A DNA stretch of 64,000 nt, from assembly GCF_037975245.1 (NCBI RefSeq), contig NC_092570.1, positions 7,687,001 through 7,751,000 of the forward strand, in the 5' to 3' direction. Under the pieces are notes generated by a model that did no database searches, had not been told where the DNA came from, and saw only the letters and a list, made by a program, of their open reading frames with translations. This document shows, piece after piece, positions 17,869 to 26,653 of this stretch; the first letter of the stretch is position 1, and each line of letters opens with the position of its first letter. The stretch comes from Apostichopus japonicus (Eukaryota; Echinodermata; Holothuroidea; Aspidochirotida; Stichopodidae). Made by a program: the position numbers and the translations under genes.

Positions 17869-18235
17869 AACAATGAGCTTCTTCTACTTAATGTGGTACT
17901 CCTTCACATGTCTTACCAGAATGATCCAAGCTTCCCTTCTTGAGATATCATGTTTACAAGGTTTTCACAAATTGACCCCTGGTTACTCCAAATGACCTTT
18001 GACCTCCTCTAAGAACAATAGGCTTCTTCTACCGAATGTGGTATACCTTCTCACCAAATATGATATTGGTCCACGCTTCCCTTCTTGAGATACCGTGTTT
18101 ACAAGCAAGGCGTCACGCACATATATACACACACCATCCGCCTGCATGACTATACAAAGGTTACGATTTCATCGAAACCAAAACGGAAAGTTTGAAAAGT
18201 ATTGCCATGATGACATCACAGACCCCCCCCCCCAC
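17869..18235. repeat. Degenerate dispersed repeat with internal tandem copy
   Basis: Two diverged units start at AACAATGAGCTTCTTCTAC (about 17869) and AACAATAGGCTTCTTCTAC (about 18013), a period near 144 bp. Both contain CTTCCCTTCTTGAGATA and TGTTTACAAG. The first carries CAAATGACCTTTGACC between units. This looks like a decayed interspersed repeat. No coding or terminal structure is visible. Confidence 0.5.
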
Positions 18236-18839
18236 TGGGATCCTTATATGGAGTAACAAATGGTATTATCTAACTGAAAGAAGTCATCTACAAACAGGTT
18301 GAAGAGAAACGGACAAGTGAAGACCTTCTGAGAGGGGTTTTGAAATAGCTTTTTGTTTTGTATCCTTGATGACTATTGGCCGCAAGATTATCGACCAATA
18401 AGATATGATATCACATATTGGATGTGATGTCATTAAGAATAAGATGGCTACGTAGAAATTTAAAAGCAAGAATTCCTAGCCGATCATCCTGACTCAAAAT
18501 TTTGTAACTTAACTTGAAAAATACAAAAAGAGGACAAGAAAAGGGAAAGGAATAGGGCTGACTTTTGGTTGACCATAGAGTTGAACATCATATGTCTTCA
18601 TATTTTAAGTTTGTTATGATTTGTCCAGGGGAGGGGTGGGCTGGAAAATAATTGAATCCATCCCCCCCCCCCTTGATTCTCCTACCCTTAGCTAGAGGTT
18701 GAGTAACTGCTTGTTGAAGGTATTTTACTGTGCTAGCTTAATATGAGATGAAAAGTGTGATGAAGTTTCTGATATCTCCCGTCTTGTTCTTGGGAAACTT
18801 GTTTTAACAGTCCCAAAGTCTTTAATAATTGTATATCTG

Positions 18840-19011
18840 TGTTGTGTTCAGTTATTGTAATGACATTCTTTATGTATTTATGATATGTATTCTTGAAGTA
18901 CGCCCTCTCCAAGATGGCAGTGCTACGCACTTACGAGTAAGAAATAAACAGGCAATCAATCTTCATGAATCAAGAACATCGTGTCTTTATTTATAACAAC
19001 TAAACACTATA
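18840..19011 (+). repeat. 5' LTR (172 bp)
   Basis: Starts TGTTGTGTTCAG and ends AACACTATA, so it has TG...TA rather than TG...CA ends. It matches the 3' LTR over its full length. It contains an AATAAA at about 18943-18948 that could serve as poly(A) signal. It is short for an LTR. Confidence 0.95.
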
Positions 19012-19029
19012 TTTGGCGACGAGGAGAAA
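19012..19029 (+). other. Candidate primer-binding site
   Basis: TTTGGCGACGAGGAG immediately follows the 5' LTR, the position where a host tRNA 3' end primes minus-strand synthesis. I could not assign the matching tRNA without a tRNA set. Confidence 0.6.
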
Positions 19030-19059
19030 AGTTTACAACTTGGACGTGTTTTTGCAATC

Positions 19060-19917
19060 ATGGCTACCTCGGGACTACTCCCTCCGCCCGTTTTTCTATC
19101 AAGCCCTGGAGAGCCGCCTACACTGTGGCCGCAATGGAAGCGCATGTTCAGTAATTACATGCTAGCGGCAGGTACGGATACGTCATCCGCCGGACGAAAG
19201 CAGGCGATACTGCTTCATTCGCTTGGACTAGAAGGACAGCGAATTTTCTACACATTGCCAGACCTTCCCGTTGTAGAAGGCGAGGATGTTTACGATCGGA
19301 CTATCCGAGTTTTGGACAAACGATTTGAACCAACAGTAAACGTCGTGGCAGCCCGCTACCGTTTCAGAAAGCGAGCACAACTAACAGGTGAGCCAGTAGA
19401 CACGTACATGTCTGCATTACGCGAGTTGTCTTCGACTTGTAATTTCGGAACCTTCCTGGACGAGATGTTGCGGGATCAACTCGTCGAAAAAACGAACTCG
19501 ACACGTATACGAGAACGACTACTCTTGGAAACGGATTTGAAGTTACCCAAAGCGATAGAAACCGCCCGACAGGTGGAACAAGCAGTAAGAGACTCCCGTT
19601 CCATATCGGGGAAAATGCCTGAAGAAGCGACGTGCGCAAATGTCAAGTTTATGAGGGGCAAGAACTCTCTGACCGTTCCAACCATAGATCAGGAGATGCT
19701 AGAAACTCGCAGTCGCAGTTCACAAAGTCTCGGGGAAATTCTAGTTTTACAAACCAGAACACTCCAGATAACAGAGGGCGCCAGTGTTGTTATCGCTGTG
19801 GATCGAAACAACATTTGGCCAAGTCACATCTATGCAGAGCAAAGAATGCTAAGTGCGACGCGTGTGGTAAAACAGGACACTTCGCGAGGGTTTGTCTACA
19901 AAACAACAATAATGTGA
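19060..19917 (+). CDS. Gag-like polyprotein of the gypsy element
   Basis: A 285-residue open frame starting 48 bp after the 5' LTR. Residues 1-190 look like a retrotransposon matrix/capsid region (PPTLWPQWKRMFSNYM, then VNVVAARYRFRKRAQ and VDTYMSALRELSSTC). The expected nucleocapsid zinc knuckles are absent from this frame. They lie in the overlapping -1 frame, which is fused to pol, so the last ~90 residues here are probably out-of-frame translation. The pol frame has a stop at 19620-19622, so any shift must happen after that point. Either ribosomes shift frame upstream of the knuckles, or a one-base indel separated capsid from nucleocapsid. Confidence 0.85.
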   Translation: MATSGLLPPPVFLSSPGEPPTLWPQWKRMFSNYMLAAGTDTSSAGRKQAILLHSLGLEGQRIFYTLPDLPVVEGEDVYDRTIRVLDKRFEPTVNVVAARYRFRKRAQLTGEPVDTYMSALRELSSTCNFGTFLDEMLRDQLVEKTNSTRIRERLLLETDLKLPKAIETARQVEQAVRDSRSISGKMPEEATCANVKFMRGKNSLTVPTIDQEMLETRSRSSQSLGEILVLQTRTLQITEGASVVIAVDRNNIWPSHIYAEQRMLSATRVVKQDTSRGFVYKTTIM

Positions 19918-22900
19918 GTGTTCGAAAGGTGGATTCTACACAGAGCAGTACGCTACATAATCCTAGTACTACCGATGAAGGAGCAGATAGTGTACAGGTG
20001 TTGGGAATTTCTAACGTTACAGGACCAGCGGTTGAAGCCGGTTCCGCGAAACCGAGCATCGTCTGTGACCTGGAAATCAACAGCATCAGTCTGAGGTTTG
20101 TGGTGGACACAGGCAGTGATATTACCCTCATGAATGCAAGAAGGTTTGATAAGTATTTTTTGCGGGAATCCCTCGGTCCAATAAACAAGAAACTTGTTTC
20201 CTACAACAACACTGTTATCCAAACTTTAGGTTGTTTTACGGCCAAAGTAGGCTATAAAGGAAAGAGCATGCATGCCAATATTTATGTTGTTGAGGTGGGG
20301 ATTTCCCTTATAGGTAAAGATGTCATCCAAGGACTAGGCTTACAGTTGGATGGCAAATCATTATCATGCCTACAGGTGGGTACAAGTGATGTTGGGCCTA
20401 CACCTAATATGCCTAGTGCGCCCGGTGTTATGAGGGGTAGCAAGGGTTATAAGCCTAACACTTGCCCTGACACTAGTAGTGATAATAACACAGGTATTAG
20501 TCATGGTAAAACTACTAGACATAGGCCTACACTTATACCTAATGATAGTACAGTCAGCAGGGATGATGCTAACAGTTACACACATGATTCAAGTGCCATT
20601 ACAGGGCAATTTCAGGATTTATTTTCTGATGGTGTGGGACGAATCAAAGGCTATGCCCACAAAATAAAACTTCAGCCTGGCTTCAAGCCAGTACAACAGC
20701 AACTACGACGCATACCATTTGCAGTCAGGGGTAAAGTTGCGAATGAGCTGAAGCGTCTGACAGACGAGGGGGTCATTGAACCAGTTCGTGAGGCATCCGA
20801 GTGGGTATCCCCAGTAGTAGTAGCGTGGAAAAAGGATGGGGGGATCCGTATTTGTGTTGATTTGCGAAAAGTTAACGAAGCGGTAGTGATTGAAAAATAC
20901 CCCCTACCGAATATTGATGAGCTCCCGTCTGAGCTTAGGAATGCCAAATTTTTCTCAAAATTAGACCTTAAGTCGGCTTACTACCAGCTTGAGTTAGAGG
21001 AGAGTTCACGTTACTTAACAACGTTTGTGACACACGAAGGCCTTTATCGTTATAAGCGTGTTTGCTTTGGCCTGGCCTCAGCTCCTACCTGTTTTCAACG
21101 TGTCATGAGCTCTGTTTTACAGGGGATTAAAGGGGTTCAATGTTTCATTGACGATATAATTGTATATGGTGTAAACAGGGGGGAGCATGATAAGAGATTG
21201 CATGCAGTGTTGACCAAACTCAGGTCAGTGGGGATGAAACTGAACTCTAAGTGTGAGTTCAATGTGGGGTCAATTGAAATCTTGGGTCACGTGGTGGATC
21301 ACAAGGGACTATCTCCAAACCCAGACCTGGTGAGAGCAATTAACGAGGCACCCACCCCAACAAATAGGGATCAAGTTAAATCTTTCTTGGGGCTGGTGGG
21401 GTATTACTCCAAATTTATTCGCCACTTTGCCATGCGAGTTCAGCACATTAGGGATACAATGGTAGCTGATGCCTTTGAATGGACAAAGGAGGCCCAAGTG
21501 GCATTTCAGGCAGTAAAGCATGAAATCATCAATAGTACAGCGCTAGCCTTATTTGATCCGAATAGGGAGACCATTGTTACAACTGATGCTAGTGGGTATG
21601 GTGTTGGATCTGTAATGACACAAATTCAAGGGGGGCAAGAGGTCACTGTGTGTTTTGCATCCCGTAAACTAACCGCTACAGAACAGAAATATTCAGTGGG
21701 AGAACGGGAGGCCTTGGCATGTGTATGGGCGATTGAAAAATGGCATACATACTTATGGGGTAGACCATTTGTCCTAAGGACGGATCATAGGGCATTGACT
21801 ACATTGTTAGCCACTAGTGGAACTGGCCATAGGCCAATGCGGATTGCCCGCTGGGCTACACGCCTCTGTCATTACAACTATACAGTGGAATACAAACCTG
21901 GTATAGAAAATAAAGTGGCAGACGCCCTATCCCGTTTGCCAGTGGAACATAACCCAGCAATTGGCGTAGTCGATGATGACGATGACGACATTGCTGCGGT
22001 ATGTCAAACAGTATTACAGGAGAGTAGCGTTACCTATACTCAGCTACAAAGTGAGACGAATAGGGACGAGGCTTGCCAAACTATAAAAGGGTACATACAG
22101 CAGGGATGGCCTCAGAGTAAATCAGGGGTAGATGATAAAGTGAAGCCATACTACAGTGTGCATGATGAATTGTCAGTGCATGACAATATCATATTCAGGG
22201 GTGAAAAAGTTGTAGTCCCTACAGGACTAACAAGTATCATAGTTAGCATGGCCCATGAGGGACACCAGGGTATGGTAAGGACAAAACAGAGAATAAGGAA
22301 GCTATATTGGTGGCCAGGCATGGACAGCCAGGTTACCACAATGGTAAAGCATTGTGCAACATGCAACTTGGCTGATAAGTCGGTGAGCACAAGAGTAGCT
22401 CCAATGCAGCCAGTACCATTACCAGAATGTAGTTGGGACAAACTGGGATTGGACATAGTGGGTCCCGATGAGACTGCACCATTAGGATGCAGATTTGCAA
22501 TTACCCTGATAGACTACAAGTCTAAGTGGCCAGAGGTTGCATTTACGGATACTGTCACATCAAGCACGGTGATAGAGTTTTTATTAACTGTGTTCAGTAG
22601 GGAAGGCTACCCTAAAGAGATTGTGACGGACCATGGTGTACAATTTACTTCTCATGAATTTAAAGAATTCTTGCGTTCGAGAAACATAGTACATAGAATG
22701 TCCGCTATCTACCACCCTCAAGGGAATAGTACAGTAGAGCGATTCAATAGGGTGTTCAAGGGTTACTTACAAACAGCTAGGCTAGAGAACACCAATAGGA
22801 AAAGGGCAGTGCGAGAATTTCTGTGTATTTACAGGAGTACCCCTCATGCTACAACGGGGGAATCCCCAAAGATGGCATTGCATGGTCGTCATCTGCGAAC

Positions 22901-23357
22901 CAAATTAGATATAGTGGGAGCAACCCCTGTACCTACACAGACTGACCCAGGTAGAGTTAGAGAGCGTGTAGAGCATGCGCAGACTAAGAGCAAGCAATAT
23001 TTTGACAAGAGAAAGAGGGTTAAGCACAGAGTATTTAAGGTGCATGACTGGGTACGTGTCCACTTACCAGGACATATTCCAAAGGGCAAAAGCAGTTATT
23101 CTGATCCTTTACAAATAACCAAGAAAGTTGGTCAAAGCACCTACATTCTGTCTGATGGCAAGACCTGGAATGTAGAGCGATTGGTTCCCTACATGGGAGG
23201 TTGGGCCCCAAACCAGGGCAGGAATGAAGAGTGGCTCTTGCCTGTGGCTGGTCAAGTAGAACCATGTGAGAGGCCCAGAGGACGGGAAGCAATTAGGGAA
23301 CGGCCCATTAGGAACCGTAGACCACCCACTTGGGTGAGGGATTATGTCATGGACTAA
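19632..23357 (+). CDS. Nucleocapsid–Pol polyprotein of the gypsy element
   Basis: An uninterrupted frame of 1,241 codons (open from 19623; the GTG at 19632 is only nominal, since translation presumably enters by frameshift from gag). Domains in order: two CCHC zinc knuckles (CYRCGSKQHLAKSHLC near 52 and CDACGKTGHFARVC near 75), aspartic protease (DTGSD at 159), reverse transcriptase (FIDDI with Asp 507/508), RNase H (TTDASGYG near 652), integrase with an HHCC zinc domain (His near 875 to CATC) and a DDE core (LDIVGP near 940, TDHGVQF, NSTVERFN), then a GPY/F-like tail (KKVGQSTYILSDGKTWN). It ends without a chromodomain. All catalytic motifs I checked are intact, so pol could be active. Confidence 0.95.
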   Translation: MRKCQVYEGQELSDRSNHRSGDARNSQSQFTKSRGNSSFTNQNTPDNRGRQCCYRCGSKQHLAKSHLCRAKNAKCDACGKTGHFARVCLQNNNNVSVRKVDSTQSSTLHNPSTTDEGADSVQVLGISNVTGPAVEAGSAKPSIVCDLEINSISLRFVVDTGSDITLMNARRFDKYFLRESLGPINKKLVSYNNTVIQTLGCFTAKVGYKGKSMHANIYVVEVGISLIGKDVIQGLGLQLDGKSLSCLQVGTSDVGPTPNMPSAPGVMRGSKGYKPNTCPDTSSDNNTGISHGKTTRHRPTLIPNDSTVSRDDANSYTHDSSAITGQFQDLFSDGVGRIKGYAHKIKLQPGFKPVQQQLRRIPFAVRGKVANELKRLTDEGVIEPVREASEWVSPVVVAWKKDGGIRICVDLRKVNEAVVIEKYPLPNIDELPSELRNAKFFSKLDLKSAYYQLELEESSRYLTTFVTHEGLYRYKRVCFGLASAPTCFQRVMSSVLQGIKGVQCFIDDIIVYGVNRGEHDKRLHAVLTKLRSVGMKLNSKCEFNVGSIEILGHVVDHKGLSPNPDLVRAINEAPTPTNRDQVKSFLGLVGYYSKFIRHFAMRVQHIRDTMVADAFEWTKEAQVAFQAVKHEIINSTALALFDPNRETIVTTDASGYGVGSVMTQIQGGQEVTVCFASRKLTATEQKYSVGEREALACVWAIEKWHTYLWGRPFVLRTDHRALTTLLATSGTGHRPMRIARWATRLCHYNYTVEYKPGIENKVADALSRLPVEHNPAIGVVDDDDDDIAAVCQTVLQESSVTYTQLQSETNRDEACQTIKGYIQQGWPQSKSGVDDKVKPYYSVHDELSVHDNIIFRGEKVVVPTGLTSIIVSMAHEGHQGMVRTKQRIRKLYWWPGMDSQVTTMVKHCATCNLADKSVSTRVAPMQPVPLPECSWDKLGLDIVGPDETAPLGCRFAITLIDYKSKWPEVAFTDTVTSSTVIEFLLTVFSREGYPKEIVTDHGVQFTSHEFKEFLRSRNIVHRMSAIYHPQGNSTVERFNRVFKGYLQTARLENTNRKRAVREFLCIYRSTPHATTGESPKMALHGRHLRTKLDIVGATPVPTQTDPGRVRERVEHAQTKSKQYFDKRKRVKHRVFKVHDWVRVHLPGHIPKGKSSYSDPLQITKKVGQSTYILSDGKTWNVERLVPYMGGWAPNQGRNEEWLLPVAGQVEPCERPRGREAIRERPIRNRRPPTWVRDYVMD

Positions 23358-23525
23358 ATTAATGTTTAAAGTAGTCAAGAGATTTGATCAGTTTGAAGTT
23401 TAATATGTTTATTATTCAAGTTTATTAAAGTTGTTGATTTATGCATGTGGTATTCTTTTACAAACATGAATTCTGAAGAAAACAAAATCCTATATGACCC
23501 TACTGCAGGGGTTACACTTCAGTTA

Positions 23526-23539
23526 TAAGGAGGGGGAAA
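23526..23539 (+). other. Polypurine tract
   Basis: A purine-only run (AAGGAGGGGGAAA) abuts the 3' LTR, the expected position for the plus-strand primer of an LTR retrotransposon. Confidence 0.85.
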
Positions 23540-23711
23540 TGTTGTGTTCAGTTATTGTAATGACATTCTTTATGTATTTATGATATGTATTCTTGAAGTA
23601 CGCCCTCTCCAAGATGGCAGTGCTACGCACTTACGAGTAAGAAATAAACAGGCAATCAATCTTCATGAATCAAGAACATCGTGTCTTTATTTATAACAAC
23701 TAAACACTATA
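23540..23711 (+). repeat. 3' LTR (172 bp)
   Basis: Matches the 5' LTR over all 172 bases by eye and is followed by the second ATCTG target copy. Confidence 0.95.
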
Positions 23712-23825
23712 ATCTGTTACATAAGAAATGATGAATTTAGCGGGGTAAGGCATTCTTTTTTTAACAAAGAAAAACCTACAATCAAAGATAGAAAGAAAAC
23801 AAGGAAAAACAAACAAAGAAAAATC

Positions 23826-24018
23826 TCAATCATAAGGTCCCGAGTTCGAGTCACTCCAAGATTAATGTATGTCGTCCAGTTACAGAGTTGTTGACAATTC
23901 ATAATCATAGACGTTAAAATATGAATCTAAGATGCTGATTTCGGTCTGAGCTTGCGGCTTTGATAAGCCAAAGATGGCTTCTTCGCGAGTTCCTGCTTGC
24001 AAGATGATCTAAAATACA
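23826..24018 (+). mobile_element. 5'-truncated tRNA-derived SINE
   Basis: Homologous to the fuller copy at 52462-52693. It shares the B-box region (GAGTTCGAGTCACTCC), the AAGATTAATGTATG body, CTTGCGGCTTTGATAAGCCAA and the CTTGCAAGATGATCTAAA end. The A box and 5' part are missing, typical of truncated retroposition. Confidence 0.8.
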
Positions 24019-26487
24019 AAATGAAATGACCTCTTTAAGAGAAGTATATATGATTGTTTTATTTCAAATATGTATTTTAGTGTTTCAAAATGTTTTCAAG
24101 ACTTATTTTAACTATTAACTATGTATGTTGCTTGTTATGAATTGTTAAGTGAAACTTATTTGTATTTTCTTCTCTTTTGAAAATACAATTTTCTATGTTT
24201 TAAGCCCTTTTCGGTTGCGTTCTTTTTTTTCCCTTTTTTTTCTCGATATTGTTATATGTAGGTTTTGTGAGCAAATCTGTGAAACAAAATTTCCTCTGTT
24301 CCTCACGAACTCTTGTCCCTCAACAAAGCGATAACAGGGTCCTCCAATATTTATGTGATACAATAAATTTCTATGTAAAAGTTAGAGGTCGGGCCTTCTA
24401 ACTTTTACATGTTTACACAGGATTGTTGCTGTAGATAAGCAGTTTGTTCACATGCTTACATATCTGACATCGATAAAGCATAGCGCCATCTCTCTAAAGC
24501 CACCGTCTACGACACACTTACAAGTGTTACAAGCAAATACTCTGACCAGCACATGGATGATTACGTAAGCGATTTGTGAAATTTGTTAGCATGAATTGTT
24601 GGTATACATCTCGAAAAATTTTGCGTTGGCGGTCCGACCATTCACTGAACCATGGTATAAGAATAGAACTAAATCTCTATTGTGTTGTTGCTAATTTCTC
24701 CCAACAAAAGAAACCCAAGCGGTTTTATATTTGCATGTAGTCTCGTGGTCTTTCCGCACATTCTTGAAATTCCTAAGCCTTTACGTCACAAGGACCAAGA
24801 CATGACTGGTCGCTGCTTGTGGTCCTCTAACGATCAAAGACGGAAAGAGGTTTATACAATTCGGAGAGAGAGATGCTTTTGTGTCTTTTCTGTGCTATAT
24901 AATCCGGCATCGTTTCAGGTTTTAGGCTCAGTTTGTATACAATAATCGCTTATGAATAAGTATTAATTCCCGGGGCATTGAATGGGCAATCACTTAATTG
25001 CACTTACATTCAAACCATTTGTATTGAACTTTCAACTAATTGTTACGTGCTGATTATAGTTTCAACGTTTAGCCTTAAGTGCTTAGCATTCTTCCCACCA
25101 TTACGGTTGTATACTATGGTATTACGTTTTCCGAGTAGGAAGTTTACAGAATTGTTCAGCACTCTTGACCCAGAAAGTAAAATAGAATTACACTAAAAGT
25201 GGAACAACCTCTCGCACCCGCCCCCCCCCCACCCCAATGAAATTTAAATGTCAAAAAAAAAAAAAAAAAAAACACTGGCAGAAAGATACATATCTTGTTT
25301 ACGTATACTGACTATAAAAAGTCTACCTCAAAAATTCGGGCGATTTGCCGACTGATACAAGCTCTGCAAAATGTTTAGTTGACAACTTATCAGATCTCGT
25401 CAATTCAACATTTTGTTTGAAATATGTTCATTTGTTCACTTCATTCCAACTGAGTAATTGAACAATTTTCTGCCAAATGTTGAATTGACCACTTATAATA
25501 TTTCGTCAATTGAGCAATTTTCTGCAAAATGTTTAATTAACAACTTATCATATCTCGTCAATTCAACATTTTTCTGCAAAATATTAAATTGTTCACTTCA
25601 TTCCAACTGAGCCTCGGCAATTGAGCAATTTTCTGCAAAATGTTCAATTGACAACTTATCTTATGTTGATGGCACTTTTAAGCTCGCACCTCATGGAAGG
25701 CTGTATGTTTCTACTGAATCTTCTGAATTAGCAACTGAAGGCATGCCAAACTCAATCTTTCATTTCAAGTCCTCACAATTCATGATATATATTGGAGAAT
25801 TGAAAATAAGTGTCGGATTAAACCTTAGAAATCCTAAGTGAAATCTGCACCTGAATTTCTTTGGAAATCGCATGAATTAAAAACCTTACTGAAAACTTAC
25901 TTGACTGCTGAAATTGTCTGCGCTTGTTTGAGCACTTACAAAACACACCTGACAGCGATAAAGAGAACGACTGGGTTACCCATTCTAGTTTCCACCAAAA
26001 GCTGAGTAACCACAATACAACTTCATGCCAGAATTCCCACAATGTGTAGACTAATTTAGACTGTGGACTGCATCATATGTACGGCTTTCAATATCCACAA
26101 AGGAGTCGAGTAGTAAGACGTACAACTACAAGAGTAGAACAGCGAGTTTGAGGAATTACAGTCTCTGGTCTTGCGAAGATGGGGACAAATTTGGATTAGA
26201 TAAACATGGATACCTCTTAGCTAGGAATATAATTGGAAGATATTTTCATCACTGAGGAATATTTTAAAATCTTTTAGATCGCTTGGTTTTAGTTATTGAA
26301 TTCTTGTTTGCAGGTTAACATAATTTGTGATTGAGAGCACCTGAGTTTTACTGTCAGTGTTAGTGTTCAGTAGGGCCACAGTTACGATTGGTGAGGTATT
26401 GCACTGAACTGGAGTGAAGGCCATCGATAAGTAGTTTACACATTTCTGTTTTACTTATAATTCTGTACCGCATGTTAGAAGAGCATA
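24019..26487. other. Intergenic region upstream of glypican
   Basis: No gene recognised. A degenerate tandem array lies at 25363-25670. The last few hundred bases before 26488 presumably hold the glypican promoter and 5' UTR. No TATA box is evident. Confidence 0.5.
25363..25670. repeat. Degenerate higher-order tandem repeat
   Basis: CTGCAAAATGTT-type motifs recur at about 25363, 25522 and 25633, alternating with CAATTGAGCAATTTTCTGC, GACAACTTATCATATCTCGTC and TTCACTTCATTCCAACTGAG. At least two composite units are visible. Many sub-motifs are near-palindromic around CAATTG. Confidence 0.7.
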
Positions 26488-26653
26488 ATGGCTCGGATAA
26501 ATGACATCTTCTGCTTCCTTTGGACCATAATGACCGTTGAAATAAATATAGCAATCGCCTTAACGGGGAGAAGTGGTTGTTCGGATGTAAAATTAGCATA
26601 CGGTAATGCTGGCGGAGTAAGCCCAAATGAAGTTCCTACATACGCGATACCAG
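26488..26653 (+). CDS. Glypican coding exon 1 (signal peptide)
   Basis: Encodes residues 1-55 plus one base. A hydrophobic stretch (IFCFLWTIM...IAIAL) follows a short polar start. The first mature glypican cysteine follows at 31, then [12 protein letters not shown]. The donor CAG|GTAAGA is strong and splits the codon of Gly 56, completed by exon 2. Confidence 0.92.

Larger units (their letters stand above)
18835..23716 (+). mobile_element. Ty3/gypsy LTR retrotransposon, Mag-like, nearly intact
   Basis: The element spans 18840-23711 and is flanked by the 5-bp target duplication ATCTG (18835-18839 and 23712-23716). Its two 172-bp LTRs appear identical base for base. Order: LTR, primer-binding region, gag, zinc knuckles, protease, reverse transcriptase, RNase H, integrase, purine tract, LTR. 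This protease–RT–RH–IN order is that of Metaviridae (Ty3/gypsy). Two CCHC knuckles and no chromodomain suggest the Mag lineage, which is an inference. Identical LTRs mean a very recent insertion. The only visible defect is the gag/pol frame relation described under gag and pol. Confidence 0.95.

Noticed and set aside
19364-20222. Several minus-strand frames inside gag and pol
   Set aside because: Antisense shadows of the retrotransposon with no independent support.
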